From NCBI GenBank assembly GCA_022071945.1, contig JAJVIN010000039.1:1-64000 (forward strand): a DNA stretch of 64,000 nt. The letters run 5' to 3'. Below are positions 38,364 to 47,630 of the stretch, piece after piece. Within the stretch, counting starts at the first letter, position 1. Every line of letters starts with the position of its first letter. The DNA is from Thermoanaerobaculia bacterium (GTDB lineage: Bacteria; Acidobacteriota; Thermoanaerobaculia; UBA5066). Position numbers and translations under genes: made by a program. The notes under the pieces were generated by a model. That model searched no databases. It was not told where the DNA came from and was given only the letters and a program-made list of their open reading frames with translations.

Positions 38364-40268
38364 TCAGTGCTTCGCGGAGATCAGGGCGAAGACCGGGGAC
38401 TTGCCCAAGGGGGAGGCCGGGGCCCAGTCGAGCCTCAGCGTGTCGCCCGTCATCAAGATGTTCTCGCCCTTGAAGTCTGTTGCGGCCACCTTGAGTGAAG
38501 TGGAGAGGACGTTCCCCGTCGCGCCCCGGATCTCCAGGCTGTACGTCCGGACCCGGGGGGACTGGGAGATCAAGTCCTTGCCGCCGCGAGAGAGGACCTT
38601 GATGGATGAGACCTTCAGGTCCTTGGCCTTGGGTTTTGTGATCGGCCGGTCGAACGAGAACATGAAGATGTAAGCGTCGGCGGAGACCGAGACCGTCGCG
38701 GATTCGAGGATGGCCCCTTCGGCCACGAGACGCTCCTGATCGATTTCCGGAACCGAGGTCACCTCGGAAACGACGGGAAGCGCGGGCGAGACCGTGTCCG
38801 GGTTTTCCATCGCGGGGAGCGCGATGGTCGGGAGGGGAGCGGATTCCGAGACCGGAGTAGAAACCGCTGGCCCTTTGTCCGCGGCCTTTTCGGAAGAGCG
38901 GAGGAGAAAGAAGCCCGCGATGACCACGATGACGGCACCCGCCGCGATCCAGATCCACTTGCTCATCAGAGTTGAGCTGGGCGGAATCGGACTCGCGACG
39001 GGCCGGGCGGCCGGCGCGGGTGCCGCCTGGGCTTTCGATGTCTGTACGGACGGGGGGGATCCCGGCCGCCTGATGCTCGGGATCTCGTCCGTCTTGTCGT
39101 CGAGCTTCTGTTCCTCGTCGAAGACGGAGACCTTGTCGGTGTCCGAAACGGCGACCTTGAATCGCTGGACACGGGATTCCGATGGCGTGACGGGAACGGG
39201 CACTTCGCCCGAATCTGGTTCCGCGCTTGCCGGAGCGCCAGCCGGAGCCGGTGGCGAGGCGGACTCCTCGTCGAGGTGCTCTGTGCTGGGCCGCTTTTTC
39301 CTTTTTTTCTTGGACCGGCGTGGCGGGGGGGCGACTCCGGTCTCCAGGCTCGAGAGGTCGACGGGCACGGACCCGCTGGCGGGGGCCTCCATGTCTTGCA
39401 GGTCGAGAGGAGGGACTCCGGGCAGGACCGATTCCGATGTCTCGGGATCGAGAGCTCTTTCGAGGACTTGGACGAACTCGTGGCAGCTGAGGAAGCGGCC
39501 CTCCGCCTTCTTCGCGAGCACCTTGGCGAAGACCCGGTCCACGGCCACCGGCAGGTCGGGACGAAAAGTCCGGGCTGCGGGAAGGGCCTCGTTGAGGATC
39601 TTGTGTATGACGATGGGGCTGGCCGGGTTGTCGAACGGGAGCCGGCCCGAGAGCATGCGAAAGGCCATGATCCCGAGCGAGTACTGGTCGGCGGCCGGGC
39701 CCACGACTCCTCCGGACGCCTGTTCGGGCGACATGAAGGCTGGCGTCCCCACGAGGACGCCCGTCAGGGTGAGTCCCGGACCCTCCTTGATGCTCTTGGC
39801 GAGCCCGAAGTCCGTCAAGTAGAGACGGCCCTTCTTGTCAAAGAGCGCGTTAGCCGGCTTGATGTCGCGGTGGACGATTGCCTGGGAATGGGCGTAATCG
39901 AGCGCCGCGGCGATCTGCGAGAGCCAGGAGATCATGTCCTGGGTGGTGTTCGGCTGAGACAGCCGCTCGGCGAGTGTCCCGCCCGAGAGGAGCGGGTAGA
40001 CGAGATACGGCCTTCCCTCGAAGGTGCCGACGTCGAAGATCTGCGGGATGTTCGGGTGCTCGAGGCCGGCCGCCAGGCGAGCCTCGCGCAGGAACCTGGC
40101 CACGAACTCCGGTTCGGAGAGGAGCTTCGGGTGGACGATCTTGAGGGCGACCGGGCGGTCGAGCATCTCGTCCGTGACGTGCCAGACTTCCGCCATTCCG
40201 CCGGCGCCGAGCAGGCCTTCCAGGAGGTAGCGGCCGATCCTGGTACCTGCCTCCAGCGAGGGATCCAT
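38364..40268 (-). CDS. membrane Ser/Thr protein kinase with unusual extracytoplasmic C-terminal domain
   Basis: GTRIGRYLLEGLLGAGGMAEVW, IVHRDIKPANALF, LTDFGLAKS, GTPAFMSPEQASG; TM WIWIAAGAVIVVIAGFFLL; ATG at 40268. Confidence 0.92.
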   Translation of the reverse strand: MDPSLEAGTRIGRYLLEGLLGAGGMAEVWHVTDEMLDRPVALKIVHPKLLSEPEFVARFLREARLAAGLEHPNIPQIFDVGTFEGRPYLVYPLLSGGTLAERLSQPNTTQDMISWLSQIAAALDYAHSQAIVHRDIKPANALFDKKGRLYLTDFGLAKSIKEGPGLTLTGVLVGTPAFMSPEQASGGVVGPAADQYSLGIMAFRMLSGRLPFDNPASPIVIHKILNEALPAARTFRPDLPVAVDRVFAKVLAKKAEGRFLSCHEFVQVLERALDPETSESVLPGVPPLDLQDMEAPASGSVPVDLSSLETGVAPPPRRSKKKRKKRPSTEHLDEESASPPAPAGAPASAEPDSGEVPVPVTPSESRVQRFKVAVSDTDKVSVFDEEQKLDDKTDEIPSIRRPGSPPSVQTSKAQAAPAPAARPVASPIPPSSTLMSKWIWIAAGAVIVVIAGFFLLRSSEKAADKGPAVSTPVSESAPLPTIALPAMENPDTVSPALPVVSEVTSVPEIDQERLVAEGAILESATVSVSADAYIFMFSFDRPITKPKAKDLKVSSIKVLSRGGKDLISQSPRVRTYSLEIRGATGNVLSTSLKVAATDFKGENILMTGDTLRLDWAPASPLGKSPVFALISAKH

Positions 40269-40362
40269 CGACGGGATTATGAGGCCGAATCGGCCCGGAA
40301 GGGACGATGGCTGAACGGGCGTGATCGGCAAGCCTCGGAGAGAATGGGGGTCGAGGACTTCG

Positions 40363-40923
40363 ATGCTGACCCTCACCGAGAAGAAGTGTTCGATTCTGAT
40401 CGTCCGATTCGCCGCGGCGAAGGCCCTTGGCCAGCGGGTTGCCGCCCCCGCTCCGGAACCGGAGGGCGCTCTTCTTGCGCCCGGGGCGTCGTTCGTGACC
40501 TGGAAGCGTGAGGGGCGGCTTCGAGGCTGCATCGGGAGCCTCGAGGCGTTTCGGCCCCTCGCCGACGACCTTCGCGAAAACGCCGTCGCGGCCCTTCTGA
40601 GAGATCCGAGATTCCCGCCCGCGACCGCCAGGGACTTCCCCCGCTACCGGGCCGAGATCTCGGTTCTCGGGCCGCATCAGCCGGTCGCGCACGCCTCCGA
40701 GATCGAGATCGGGCGGCACGGAATCTACGTCGTCAAGGGCTCCCGGAGCGGCCTCCTGCTTCCCCAGGTGGCGACCGAGTGGAACTTCACCGCGGAAGCC
40801 TTCATCGAGCAGACGTGCCTGAAAGCCGGGCTGCCCCAGGACGCCTGCAGAAAAGAGAAGGACCCGGCCGCGCTTTTCAAGTTCGCGGCCGAAGTCTTCT
40901 CGGAAGAAGTCCTCGAAGCCTAG
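40363..40923 (+). CDS. AMMECR1-domain protein
   Basis: FVTWKREGRLRGCIGSLEAFRPLADDLRENAVAALLRDPRFPP; LLLPQVATEWNFTAEAFIEQTCLKAGL. Confidence 0.9.
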   Translation: MLTLTEKKCSILIVRFAAAKALGQRVAAPAPEPEGALLAPGASFVTWKREGRLRGCIGSLEAFRPLADDLRENAVAALLRDPRFPPATARDFPRYRAEISVLGPHQPVAHASEIEIGRHGIYVVKGSRSGLLLPQVATEWNFTAEAFIEQTCLKAGLPQDACRKEKDPAALFKFAAEVFSEEVLEA

Positions 40924-41706
40924 TCAGTCCAGCGTTTCTCGAGAGAGCTCGTAGAGAACGATCGACGCGGCGACAGCTGCGTTGAGAGATTCCGTGCCTC
41001 CGGGCATCGGGATCCTCACGAACGCGTGGAGGCAATCCTCCGTGTCGGGAGAGAGTCCGTGACCTTCCGATCCGACGAAGAGGATGGCTGAATCGTGGAT
41101 GCGGTGGCCGGAAGGGGGCTCTCCCTGATGCGCCGAAAGTCCCAGCAGGGTCCTGCCGTTCTCCCCGGCGAGCGTTGCCACGTCCGAGCTCGCGTCCAGA
41201 CGGAAGAACAGGAGGTGAAACACCGCCCCCGCCGACGAGCGGATCGCCTTGGCCGAAAACGGGCTCGCCGTGCCGGGCAGGAGAATGACCTCCTTGCCTC
41301 CGAATGCCAGGAAGGAGCGCAGGATGACGCCGACATTCGCGGGATCCTGGACGCCGTCCAGCCCCAGAACGAGGGGGGAGGACTCCGGGAGGACCTCGAG
41401 CGGGAGCATCTCGGGCACGGGAGCGAGGGCAATCAGGCCGCGGGACTCCCTCAGCTCCGTGAGCTTCTCCAGGATGCGGCCGCTGACCCAGACGATCTCG
41501 ACTCCCTCGCGATCGGCCTCTGAGAGAACCTCGGAGTCGAGAGAGTCCTCGGTGGAAAAAACTGAATCGAGGCGGCTCCCAGCTCGCAGAGCTTCGGAGA
41601 TCAGCTTCTCTCCTTCCACGAGCATGATTTCGCCGCGGCGAACCTTGCGTTCGAGGTCCACGACTCGCTGATTGGCAACGGATTCGATACGGGGCCACGT
41701 CTTCAT
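40924..41706 (-). CDS. SpoU/TrmH-family RNA methyltransferase
   Basis: VLGLDGVQDPANVGVILRSFLAFGGKEVILL, ILFVGSEGHGLS, RIPMPGGTESLNAAVAASIVLYE. Confidence 0.92.
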   Translation of the reverse strand: MKTWPRIESVANQRVVDLERKVRRGEIMLVEGEKLISEALRAGSRLDSVFSTEDSLDSEVLSEADREGVEIVWVSGRILEKLTELRESRGLIALAPVPEMLPLEVLPESSPLVLGLDGVQDPANVGVILRSFLAFGGKEVILLPGTASPFSAKAIRSSAGAVFHLLFFRLDASSDVATLAGENGRTLLGLSAHQGEPPSGHRIHDSAILFVGSEGHGLSPDTEDCLHAFVRIPMPGGTESLNAAVAASIVLYELSRETLD

Positions 41707-41888
41707 GGCGAAGAAACCGCCTCTCTTTGGCCGCCACAGCCACGTCCGAAGGACCAGCCCTCGTGGCGGCACCTCGTGACCTTACCAGACTCCCGCTTCG
41801 AGGGAGAAACTGGCTCCGGACAAAGAGATGACAGACCCCGAGGTCCGCGGAGCTCCCAGGGGGCGACGGCGATCGGGGAAAGGGGATT

Positions 41889-41930
41889 CCGCCCAGAGTC
41901 CTAAAGGACCATCCCGGGCGGGGTCTTTTT
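41889..41930 (+). terminator. rho-independent terminator-like hairpin in the leader of the epimerase/SPT operon (possible attenuator)
   Basis: CCGCCC (41889-41894) / GGGCGG (41916-41921) followed by GGTCTTTTT. Confidence 0.5.
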
Positions 41931-41971
41931 GTTGGCGCCGGCCGCCCCTCGCGGGGCTACACTCGGCCCTC

Positions 41972-42979
41972 GTGACGGAACGTCCGCTCGTTGCCTTGAC
42001 CGGAGGTTCCGGGTTCGTCGGGAGCCACATCGTCGATTCCCTGCTCGAAGCGGGATACCGGGTCCGCGCCCTGCTCAGACGCCCCGAGGCCCCGGGATGG
42101 CTGAAAGGGAAGGACGTGGAGATCGTGGCGGGTGACGTGAGGGAGAGCACCGGTCTTTCGGATCTCGTCCGCGGCGCCCTTGCCGTCGTGCACGCGGCAG
42201 GCAAGACGGCCGCGAGGGATCTTGCCGAATACCGCCAGGCCAACGCCCGGGGGACCGAGAACCTCGTGAAAGCCGTCCAGGAAGCTTCGCCCGGGGCCCA
42301 CTTCGTCCTGATCTCGTCCTTGGCCGCGGCCGGACCCAGCATCGGGGGAGCCCTCGTTCGACCCTCGGATCCGCCCAAGCCCGTGTCGTCCTACGGGACC
42401 TCGAAGCTCGAAGGCGAGATCGCCGTCGCGTCGACCCTGGGGCTCGGCTACACGATTCTGAGGCCTTCGGCGGTGTATGGGCCCCGCGAGACGGCCATCC
42501 GGGATCTCTTCGTGATGGCCTCGAAAGGGTGGGTTCCCTCGCTTGCCGGGGGGCGCCCGAAGGTCCAGCTGGCCTACGTTTCGGATGTCGCGGCGGCGGT
42601 GAGAGGTGCTCTGGAGAGGGGCCCTACCAACGAGACCTACTTCGTTTCCCACCCCGAAATCCTCGACTATGCGATGATTGCCGCCACCCTGGCGGCGTTG
42701 CCGGATCCGGCGGCCCGGATCTTTCCGGTTCCCGGCGGCCTGATCAGGGGTGCAGGTCTGGTCGCGGAGCTCCTTGGCCAGCTTTCCTCGGGCCCTCCTG
42801 TCTTCAACCGGGAAAAAGCGGAGGAGATGCTCCAGGAAGGGTGGCTCTGCGACGTCACCACGACACAGAACGACCTCGGGTCACCGATGAAGACACCGTT
42901 TTCACAAGGGGCCCGGATGACGTGGAACTGGTACCGGCAAGAGGGCTGGATCCGCGTTCCGAGGGGGAAATTGGATTGA
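41972..42979 (+). CDS. NAD-dependent epimerase/dehydratase (extended SDR; candidate ceramide reductase)
   Basis: LVALTGGSGFVGSHIVDSLLEAGYRVRALLR, YGTSKLEGE; GTG at 41972. Confidence 0.88.
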   Translation: MTERPLVALTGGSGFVGSHIVDSLLEAGYRVRALLRRPEAPGWLKGKDVEIVAGDVRESTGLSDLVRGALAVVHAAGKTAARDLAEYRQANARGTENLVKAVQEASPGAHFVLISSLAAAGPSIGGALVRPSDPPKPVSSYGTSKLEGEIAVASTLGLGYTILRPSAVYGPRETAIRDLFVMASKGWVPSLAGGRPKVQLAYVSDVAAAVRGALERGPTNETYFVSHPEILDYAMIAATLAALPDPAARIFPVPGGLIRGAGLVAELLGQLSSGPPVFNREKAEEMLQEGWLCDVTTTQNDLGSPMKTPFSQGARMTWNWYRQEGWIRVPRGKLD

Positions 42980-43056
42980 TGTTAAGATCGACGCCGAGCG
43001 CTTTGACCAGCGCTTCAGGATTTGTGCGGTCGAGCGCCGCAAACGAGGGAGTCGAG

Positions 43057-44286
43057 ATGTCCGCTATCAAGGCCGTCGTTGAGGCACCGGCTGCGCGTAC
43101 ACCCATATTCGACAAGTGCCGGAAATTCGACGTTCCGGACCAGATCCAAAAGGCGGGCGTTTGGACCTACTTTCGGGTCATCGAATCTGGGCAGGATCCT
43201 GTCGTCCGGATGGACGGCAAGGAACTCGTCATGCTGGGGTCCAACAATTACCTCGGGCTGACGTCGCACCCCAAGGTCAAGGAGCGTGCGGCCGAAGCCT
43301 TGAGGAAATACGGCTCTGGGTGCGCGGGGAGCCGGTTCCTGAACGGGACCCTGGATCTCCACGTCGAGCTCGAGGAGCGTCTTGCCGCATTCATGAAGAA
43401 GCCGGCATGCGTCGCCTTCTCGACAGGGTTCCTCGTGAATCTCGGGGTCATCAGTTCGGTTGCCGGGAAGGGTGACGTCATCTACCTCGACCGGCAGGAC
43501 CATGCCTGCATCTACGACGGGGCCCGGCTCGCCATCGGGGCCGACGTCCGCAAGTTCCGTCACAACGATCCGGCGGATCTGCGGCGAATGCTCGACAACT
43601 CCCATGACCGCGGGGGTCGCCTCCTCGTCGTGGACGGCGTCTTTTCGATGGAAGGGGACATCGCGCCCTTGCCGGAATACGTCTCTCTCTGCCAGGACTA
43701 CGACATGGCCCTGATGGTCGACGATGCCCACGGAATCGGTGTCCTGGGCGCGAACGGACGGGGAACGGCGGAGCACTTCGGCGTCGAGGAAGGTGCCGAT
43801 CTCATCATGGGCACGTTCTCCAAGTCGCTGGCTGCCGTTGGCGGCTTCATCGTTGGAGACACGGACGTCATCAAGTTCATCAAGCACAGGGCACGGGCTC
43901 TCATCTTCACCGCGGCGCCTCCGCCCGCCTCGGTCGGTGCCGTCCTCGCGGCCCTCGAAATCATCGAGGCCGAGCCGGAGAGGCGCCAGAGGCTCTGGGA
44001 GAACACCAAGTTCATGATGACCGGGCTCCGGGCGCTCGGCTTCGACTGCGGTGAGTCCTCCACCCCCGTCATCCCGATCGTCGTCGGGGAGGATTACGCC
44101 GCCTTCAAGATGGCCCACCGCCTCCAGGAAGAAGGGGTCTTCGTCAACGCGGTGGTCAGCCCCGCCTCCCCGCCAGGACGCGCCCTCATCCGCACCTCGT
44201 ACATGGCGACACACGAGCACAAGCACCTCACCCGCGCGCTCGAGGCGTTCCAGAAGGTCGGAAGAGAGATCGGTCTCATCAGCTAG
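43057..44286 (+). CDS. alpha-oxoamine synthase, serine palmitoyltransferase-like
   Basis: LGSNNYLGLTSHPKV, FLNGTLDLHVELEERLA, VDDAHGIGVLG, IMGTFSKSLAAVGGFIVGD, ARALIFTAAPPPASVGAVLAALEIIE; ATG 43057 with GGGAG; alternative start 42979. Confidence 0.85.
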   Translation: MSAIKAVVEAPAARTPIFDKCRKFDVPDQIQKAGVWTYFRVIESGQDPVVRMDGKELVMLGSNNYLGLTSHPKVKERAAEALRKYGSGCAGSRFLNGTLDLHVELEERLAAFMKKPACVAFSTGFLVNLGVISSVAGKGDVIYLDRQDHACIYDGARLAIGADVRKFRHNDPADLRRMLDNSHDRGGRLLVVDGVFSMEGDIAPLPEYVSLCQDYDMALMVDDAHGIGVLGANGRGTAEHFGVEEGADLIMGTFSKSLAAVGGFIVGDTDVIKFIKHRARALIFTAAPPPASVGAVLAALEIIEAEPERRQRLWENTKFMMTGLRALGFDCGESSTPVIPIVVGEDYAAFKMAHRLQEEGVFVNAVVSPASPPGRALIRTSYMATHEHKHLTRALEAFQKVGREIGLIS

Positions 44287-44295
44287 AGACCGCGC

Positions 44296-45450
44296 GTGAA
44301 CCAGAAAACAGTCGAGATCGTTGCTGTCACGTCGCGGCGGCAACTGAAGGACTTCGTAGAGCTCCCGTTCCGAATCTATGCGGGAGATCCGAACTGGGTC
44401 CCCCCCCTGCGCATGGAAGTCCGCTGGATGCTGGATTCTCGAAAGAACCCTTTCTGGCTGCACGCCCAGAGAGATCTCTTTCTCTGCAAGCGGGGAAGCC
44501 GGACAGTGGGGAGGATTGCCTCGATCGCCGACCCGCTCCACAACGCGACTCACCGCGAGAAGACGGTTTTTTTCGGTTTTTTCGAATGTGAGAACGATCC
44601 CGAAGCCGCTCGCGCGCTCCTGGCAGCCGTGGAAACGTCGGCGCGGAGACTGTTGCCAGACTGCGACCGCCTCCGTGGGCCCCTCAACCCGTCGATGAAC
44701 GACGAGGTCGGCGCCCTCGTGCCAGAGGTCAGCGTGCCCGGACCTCCGATGATCATGATGACCTACAACCCGGCGTACTACATCGAGCTCTTTGCAGCGG
44801 CCGGGTTCCAGAAGGAAAAGGACGTGGTCGCCATCCAGGCGCCCGTCACGGCCGATCCGCTGAAGAGACTCACGAGAATCACCGAGAAGGTCAGGCGCCG
44901 GGAGCCCACGCTCGTGACCCGGATGATCGACATGCAGCGATTTCCGGAAGAGCTGAAGGTCGTCAAGCACATCTACAACACCGCGTGGGAGAAGAACTGG
45001 GGCTTCGTGCCGATGACGTCGGAAGAAATCGACGCCATGGCATCGAAGCTCAAGGACGTCATCAATCCCGACTATGTCTGGTTCGCGGAGCTCGAGGGGA
45101 AGCCGGCGGCCTTCCTTCTAGGCGTGCCGGACTTCAATCAGGTCCTCCTGAAGATGAAGGGCTCGCTTCTCCCCTTCGGCTGGCTCACGTTTCTTCGCGA
45201 AAGAAAGAAGGTCGACCATGTCAGAGTCATGGCCTTCGGCGTCGTGCCGGAGTTCCGCCGACGGGGCCTGGACGCCGTCCTGTACTGTGAGTCTCTCGGC
45301 CGCGGCGTCAAGAACGGCCTCAAGTCGATGGAGTTCTCCTGGATGCTCGAGGACAACCTCGCGATCCTCAGAGACCTCGAGGTCCTGGGCGGATCCGTCT
45401 ACCGGACCTACAGGCTCTTCTCCCGCCAGGTTCCCTTCAACCGCGACTGA
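44296..45450 (+). CDS. GNAT-fold acyltransferase-like protein (candidate bacterial ceramide synthase)
   Basis: 384 aa; FVELPFRIYAGDPNWVPPLRMEVR; VMAFGVVPEFRRRGLDAVLYCE acyl-CoA-binding-like loop; follows SPT-like gene. Confidence 0.7.
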   Translation: MNQKTVEIVAVTSRRQLKDFVELPFRIYAGDPNWVPPLRMEVRWMLDSRKNPFWLHAQRDLFLCKRGSRTVGRIASIADPLHNATHREKTVFFGFFECENDPEAARALLAAVETSARRLLPDCDRLRGPLNPSMNDEVGALVPEVSVPGPPMIMMTYNPAYYIELFAAAGFQKEKDVVAIQAPVTADPLKRLTRITEKVRRREPTLVTRMIDMQRFPEELKVVKHIYNTAWEKNWGFVPMTSEEIDAMASKLKDVINPDYVWFAELEGKPAAFLLGVPDFNQVLLKMKGSLLPFGWLTFLRERKKVDHVRVMAFGVVPEFRRRGLDAVLYCESLGRGVKNGLKSMEFSWMLEDNLAILRDLEVLGGSVYRTYRLFSRQVPFNRD

Positions 45451-46310
45451 AGCCAGTCGTGGAGCCGGGTGCCGAGAGCCGGCACCGCCAGCGCGAGGAG
45501 ACCCCCGGCCAGAACGTCGGTCGCGTAGTGATATCTCCCGTAGACCGTCGCGAGGATCAGGCCGAAACACGGGAAGAGGAAGGTCCAGAACGTCCGCCGT
45601 GAAAGAACCCAGGCTTCGATGAGAACGACGATCGTCACCGCCGTGTGTCCCGATGGAAAGCAGTTGCGCTTGTTGGTCTCCAAACGATCGAGCGTCCGGT
45701 CCACGGTCTCGCCCACCGGTCCTCTCGGCAGAGGCCCCGTGTGCGTGATGTTGAACCTCGGTCCCGTCGCCGGCACGGCGAAGTACCCACAGTAGCTCAG
45801 GAAGAAGCCCATCAGCAGGACGACCGAGAGCCGGGAGAATCCGGGACGAAAGAGTCCGTCCTCCTTGCGATAGACCACGATCGCGAGGATGAGGGGGAAG
45901 AAAAAGAAGAGGGCATAGCAGACGGTCAGGATGTCCGACAGCCAGGCCGTCGAGCGAGGTTCGAGCCACAGGGTCGGGTCCATCCCGAAGACGAATCGAT
46001 CGGCCGCGATCAGCCACGAGTCGCGATCGATCGGGTGAGCGGCCCTGATGAAGGGTCCCAGGCTGTCGAAAATCAGCATCAAGGAAAGCATGGGAGCAAA
46101 GTCCGAGGCCGCACGGGCAGCCGGAACTCCTCCCAGCCGCGCCCGAACGAAGCCGGAAGCCAGGGAGACACCGAGGGCCAGCCCGACTTTCAGGAGCTCC
46201 TGCGGACCCTCGAACGAGCGCCAGCAGATCCCCGCTAGGAAGAGGAGAGCCGTCGAGAACAGAAGCGGAAGGACGTCGGCAGGGTGGATCCGCACGGCCC
46301 GTTTTAGCAC
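45408..46310 (-). CDS. PAP2-superfamily membrane phosphatase/phosphotransferase
   Basis: NCFPSGHTAVTIVVLIEAW, TVYGRYHYATDVLAG; several TM helices; GTG at 46310; stop overlaps the GNAT gene by 43 bp. Confidence 0.85.
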   Translation of the reverse strand: MLKRAVRIHPADVLPLLFSTALLFLAGICWRSFEGPQELLKVGLALGVSLASGFVRARLGGVPAARAASDFAPMLSLMLIFDSLGPFIRAAHPIDRDSWLIAADRFVFGMDPTLWLEPRSTAWLSDILTVCYALFFFFPLILAIVVYRKEDGLFRPGFSRLSVVLLMGFFLSYCGYFAVPATGPRFNITHTGPLPRGPVGETVDRTLDRLETNKRNCFPSGHTAVTIVVLIEAWVLSRRTFWTFLFPCFGLILATVYGRYHYATDVLAGGLLALAVPALGTRLHDWLQSRLKGTWREKSL

Positions 46311-46334
46311 GGGGCCGGGACCTATAATGAAGCC

Positions 46335-47621
46335 GTGATCACACGCGGGTTGCTCCTGGCGGCTCTCCTGGTGCCGCTCACCGGGCTGGCGGCGGACCCA
46401 GGTGTGAAGACGGCGGTCGTCACAACCATCGATCGGGACATCAACCCGGTCACGGCGGACTTCGTGGAAGAGACCATACGGGAGGCGGGGGAGTCGGGCG
46501 CGACTCTCATCGTCATCCGGCTGAACACTCCGGGTGGACGATTGGACTCGACCCGGAAGATCACGACGGCGATTCTGGCGTCCAAGGTTCCCGTGGCGGG
46601 CTTCGTCACTCCCCCCGGCGCGCAGGCTGCCTCCGCGGGGTTCTTGATCCTCATGTCGTGTGACGTTGCCGCCATGGCGCCCGGCACCAATACAGGGTCG
46701 GCCTCTCCCGTGGGTGGTCAGGGTGAGGAGCTGCCCCAGACCATCTCGAAGAAGATCAAGGAAGACACGGCCGCCCTGGTGCGGTCCGTCACGACAGCTC
46801 GAGGCCGGCCGCAGGAGCCCGCGGTCCAGGCCATCAACGACGCGCTCTCGTTTTCCGAGACGGAGTCCTCGGAAAAGAGGCTCATCGAGGTTGTCGCGAA
46901 GGACGTGCCGGACCTGCTGGCGAAGCTGGACGGGAGGACGGTCAAGAGGGTGGGGCAGCCCGAGGCCGTCTTGAAGACCGCCGGCCTCGTGATCGTCGAG
47001 AAGGAAATGTCCGCGCTGGAGAGGGCGCTGGGCGTGATCGCGTCTCCCGCCGTGGCCGGGCTTCTCCTCCTCCTCGGTCTCCTGGGCATCTATGCCGAGC
47101 CGCAGAATCCGGGCGCGATCTTTCCCGGAATCCTGGGCGGGATCTGCCTGCTCCTGGCCCTGTTTGCACTCTCGGTGTTGCCGACGAACTGGGCCGGCAT
47201 CGGGCTCGTCCTGCTCGGACTGTTGTTCTTCTTCCTGGAGGTGAAGCTGGCCTCGCATGGCCTCTTTGCCATCGGGGGAGCAATTGCCGTGATTCTGGGC
47301 GCGGCCCTCCTCTTCCCGAAGGACGAGCTGGCGCCGAGGTGGGAGTTCTGGTTCGTCTCCGCGATTGCGGCAGCGATTTCGGGGATCCTCGCCCTTCTGT
47401 CGTTCAAGGCCCTTTCCGTGCAGCGGTTGCCGAAGCAGGTCGGGGCCGAGGGGATGATCGGGATGACCTCGACCGCGCACGGGGATGTTCATGAGAAAGG
47501 CAAGGTTTTTGTCGACGGTGCCCTGTGGGAGGCTCGTTCCGAGTCGCCCATTCGCGCGGGTGCTCCGGTGGAAGTTGTCGGAGTCGAGGGGCTCCGGCTC
47601 GTCGTGAAAGAGAGAAGCTAG
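46335..47621 (+). CDS. NfeD-family membrane-bound ClpP-class serine protease
   Basis: ITPVTADFVEETIREA-like N-term, NTPGGRLDSTRKI, PPGAQAASAGFLILMSCDVAAMAPGTNTGSA, C-terminal OB-like domain; adjacent SPFH gene. Confidence 0.93.
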   Translation: MITRGLLLAALLVPLTGLAADPGVKTAVVTTIDRDINPVTADFVEETIREAGESGATLIVIRLNTPGGRLDSTRKITTAILASKVPVAGFVTPPGAQAASAGFLILMSCDVAAMAPGTNTGSASPVGGQGEELPQTISKKIKEDTAALVRSVTTARGRPQEPAVQAINDALSFSETESSEKRLIEVVAKDVPDLLAKLDGRTVKRVGQPEAVLKTAGLVIVEKEMSALERALGVIASPAVAGLLLLLGLLGIYAEPQNPGAIFPGILGGICLLLALFALSVLPTNWAGIGLVLLGLLFFFLEVKLASHGLFAIGGAIAVILGAALLFPKDELAPRWEFWFVSAIAAAISGILALLSFKALSVQRLPKQVGAEGMIGMTSTAHGDVHEKGKVFVDGALWEARSESPIRAGAPVEVVGVEGLRLVVKERS

Positions 47622-47630
47622 GAGGCTCAG

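Noticed and set aside
43015-44970. 651-aa minus-strand ORF opposite the SPT-like and GNAT-like genes
   Set aside because: Spans two well-supported plus-strand genes; no motifs.
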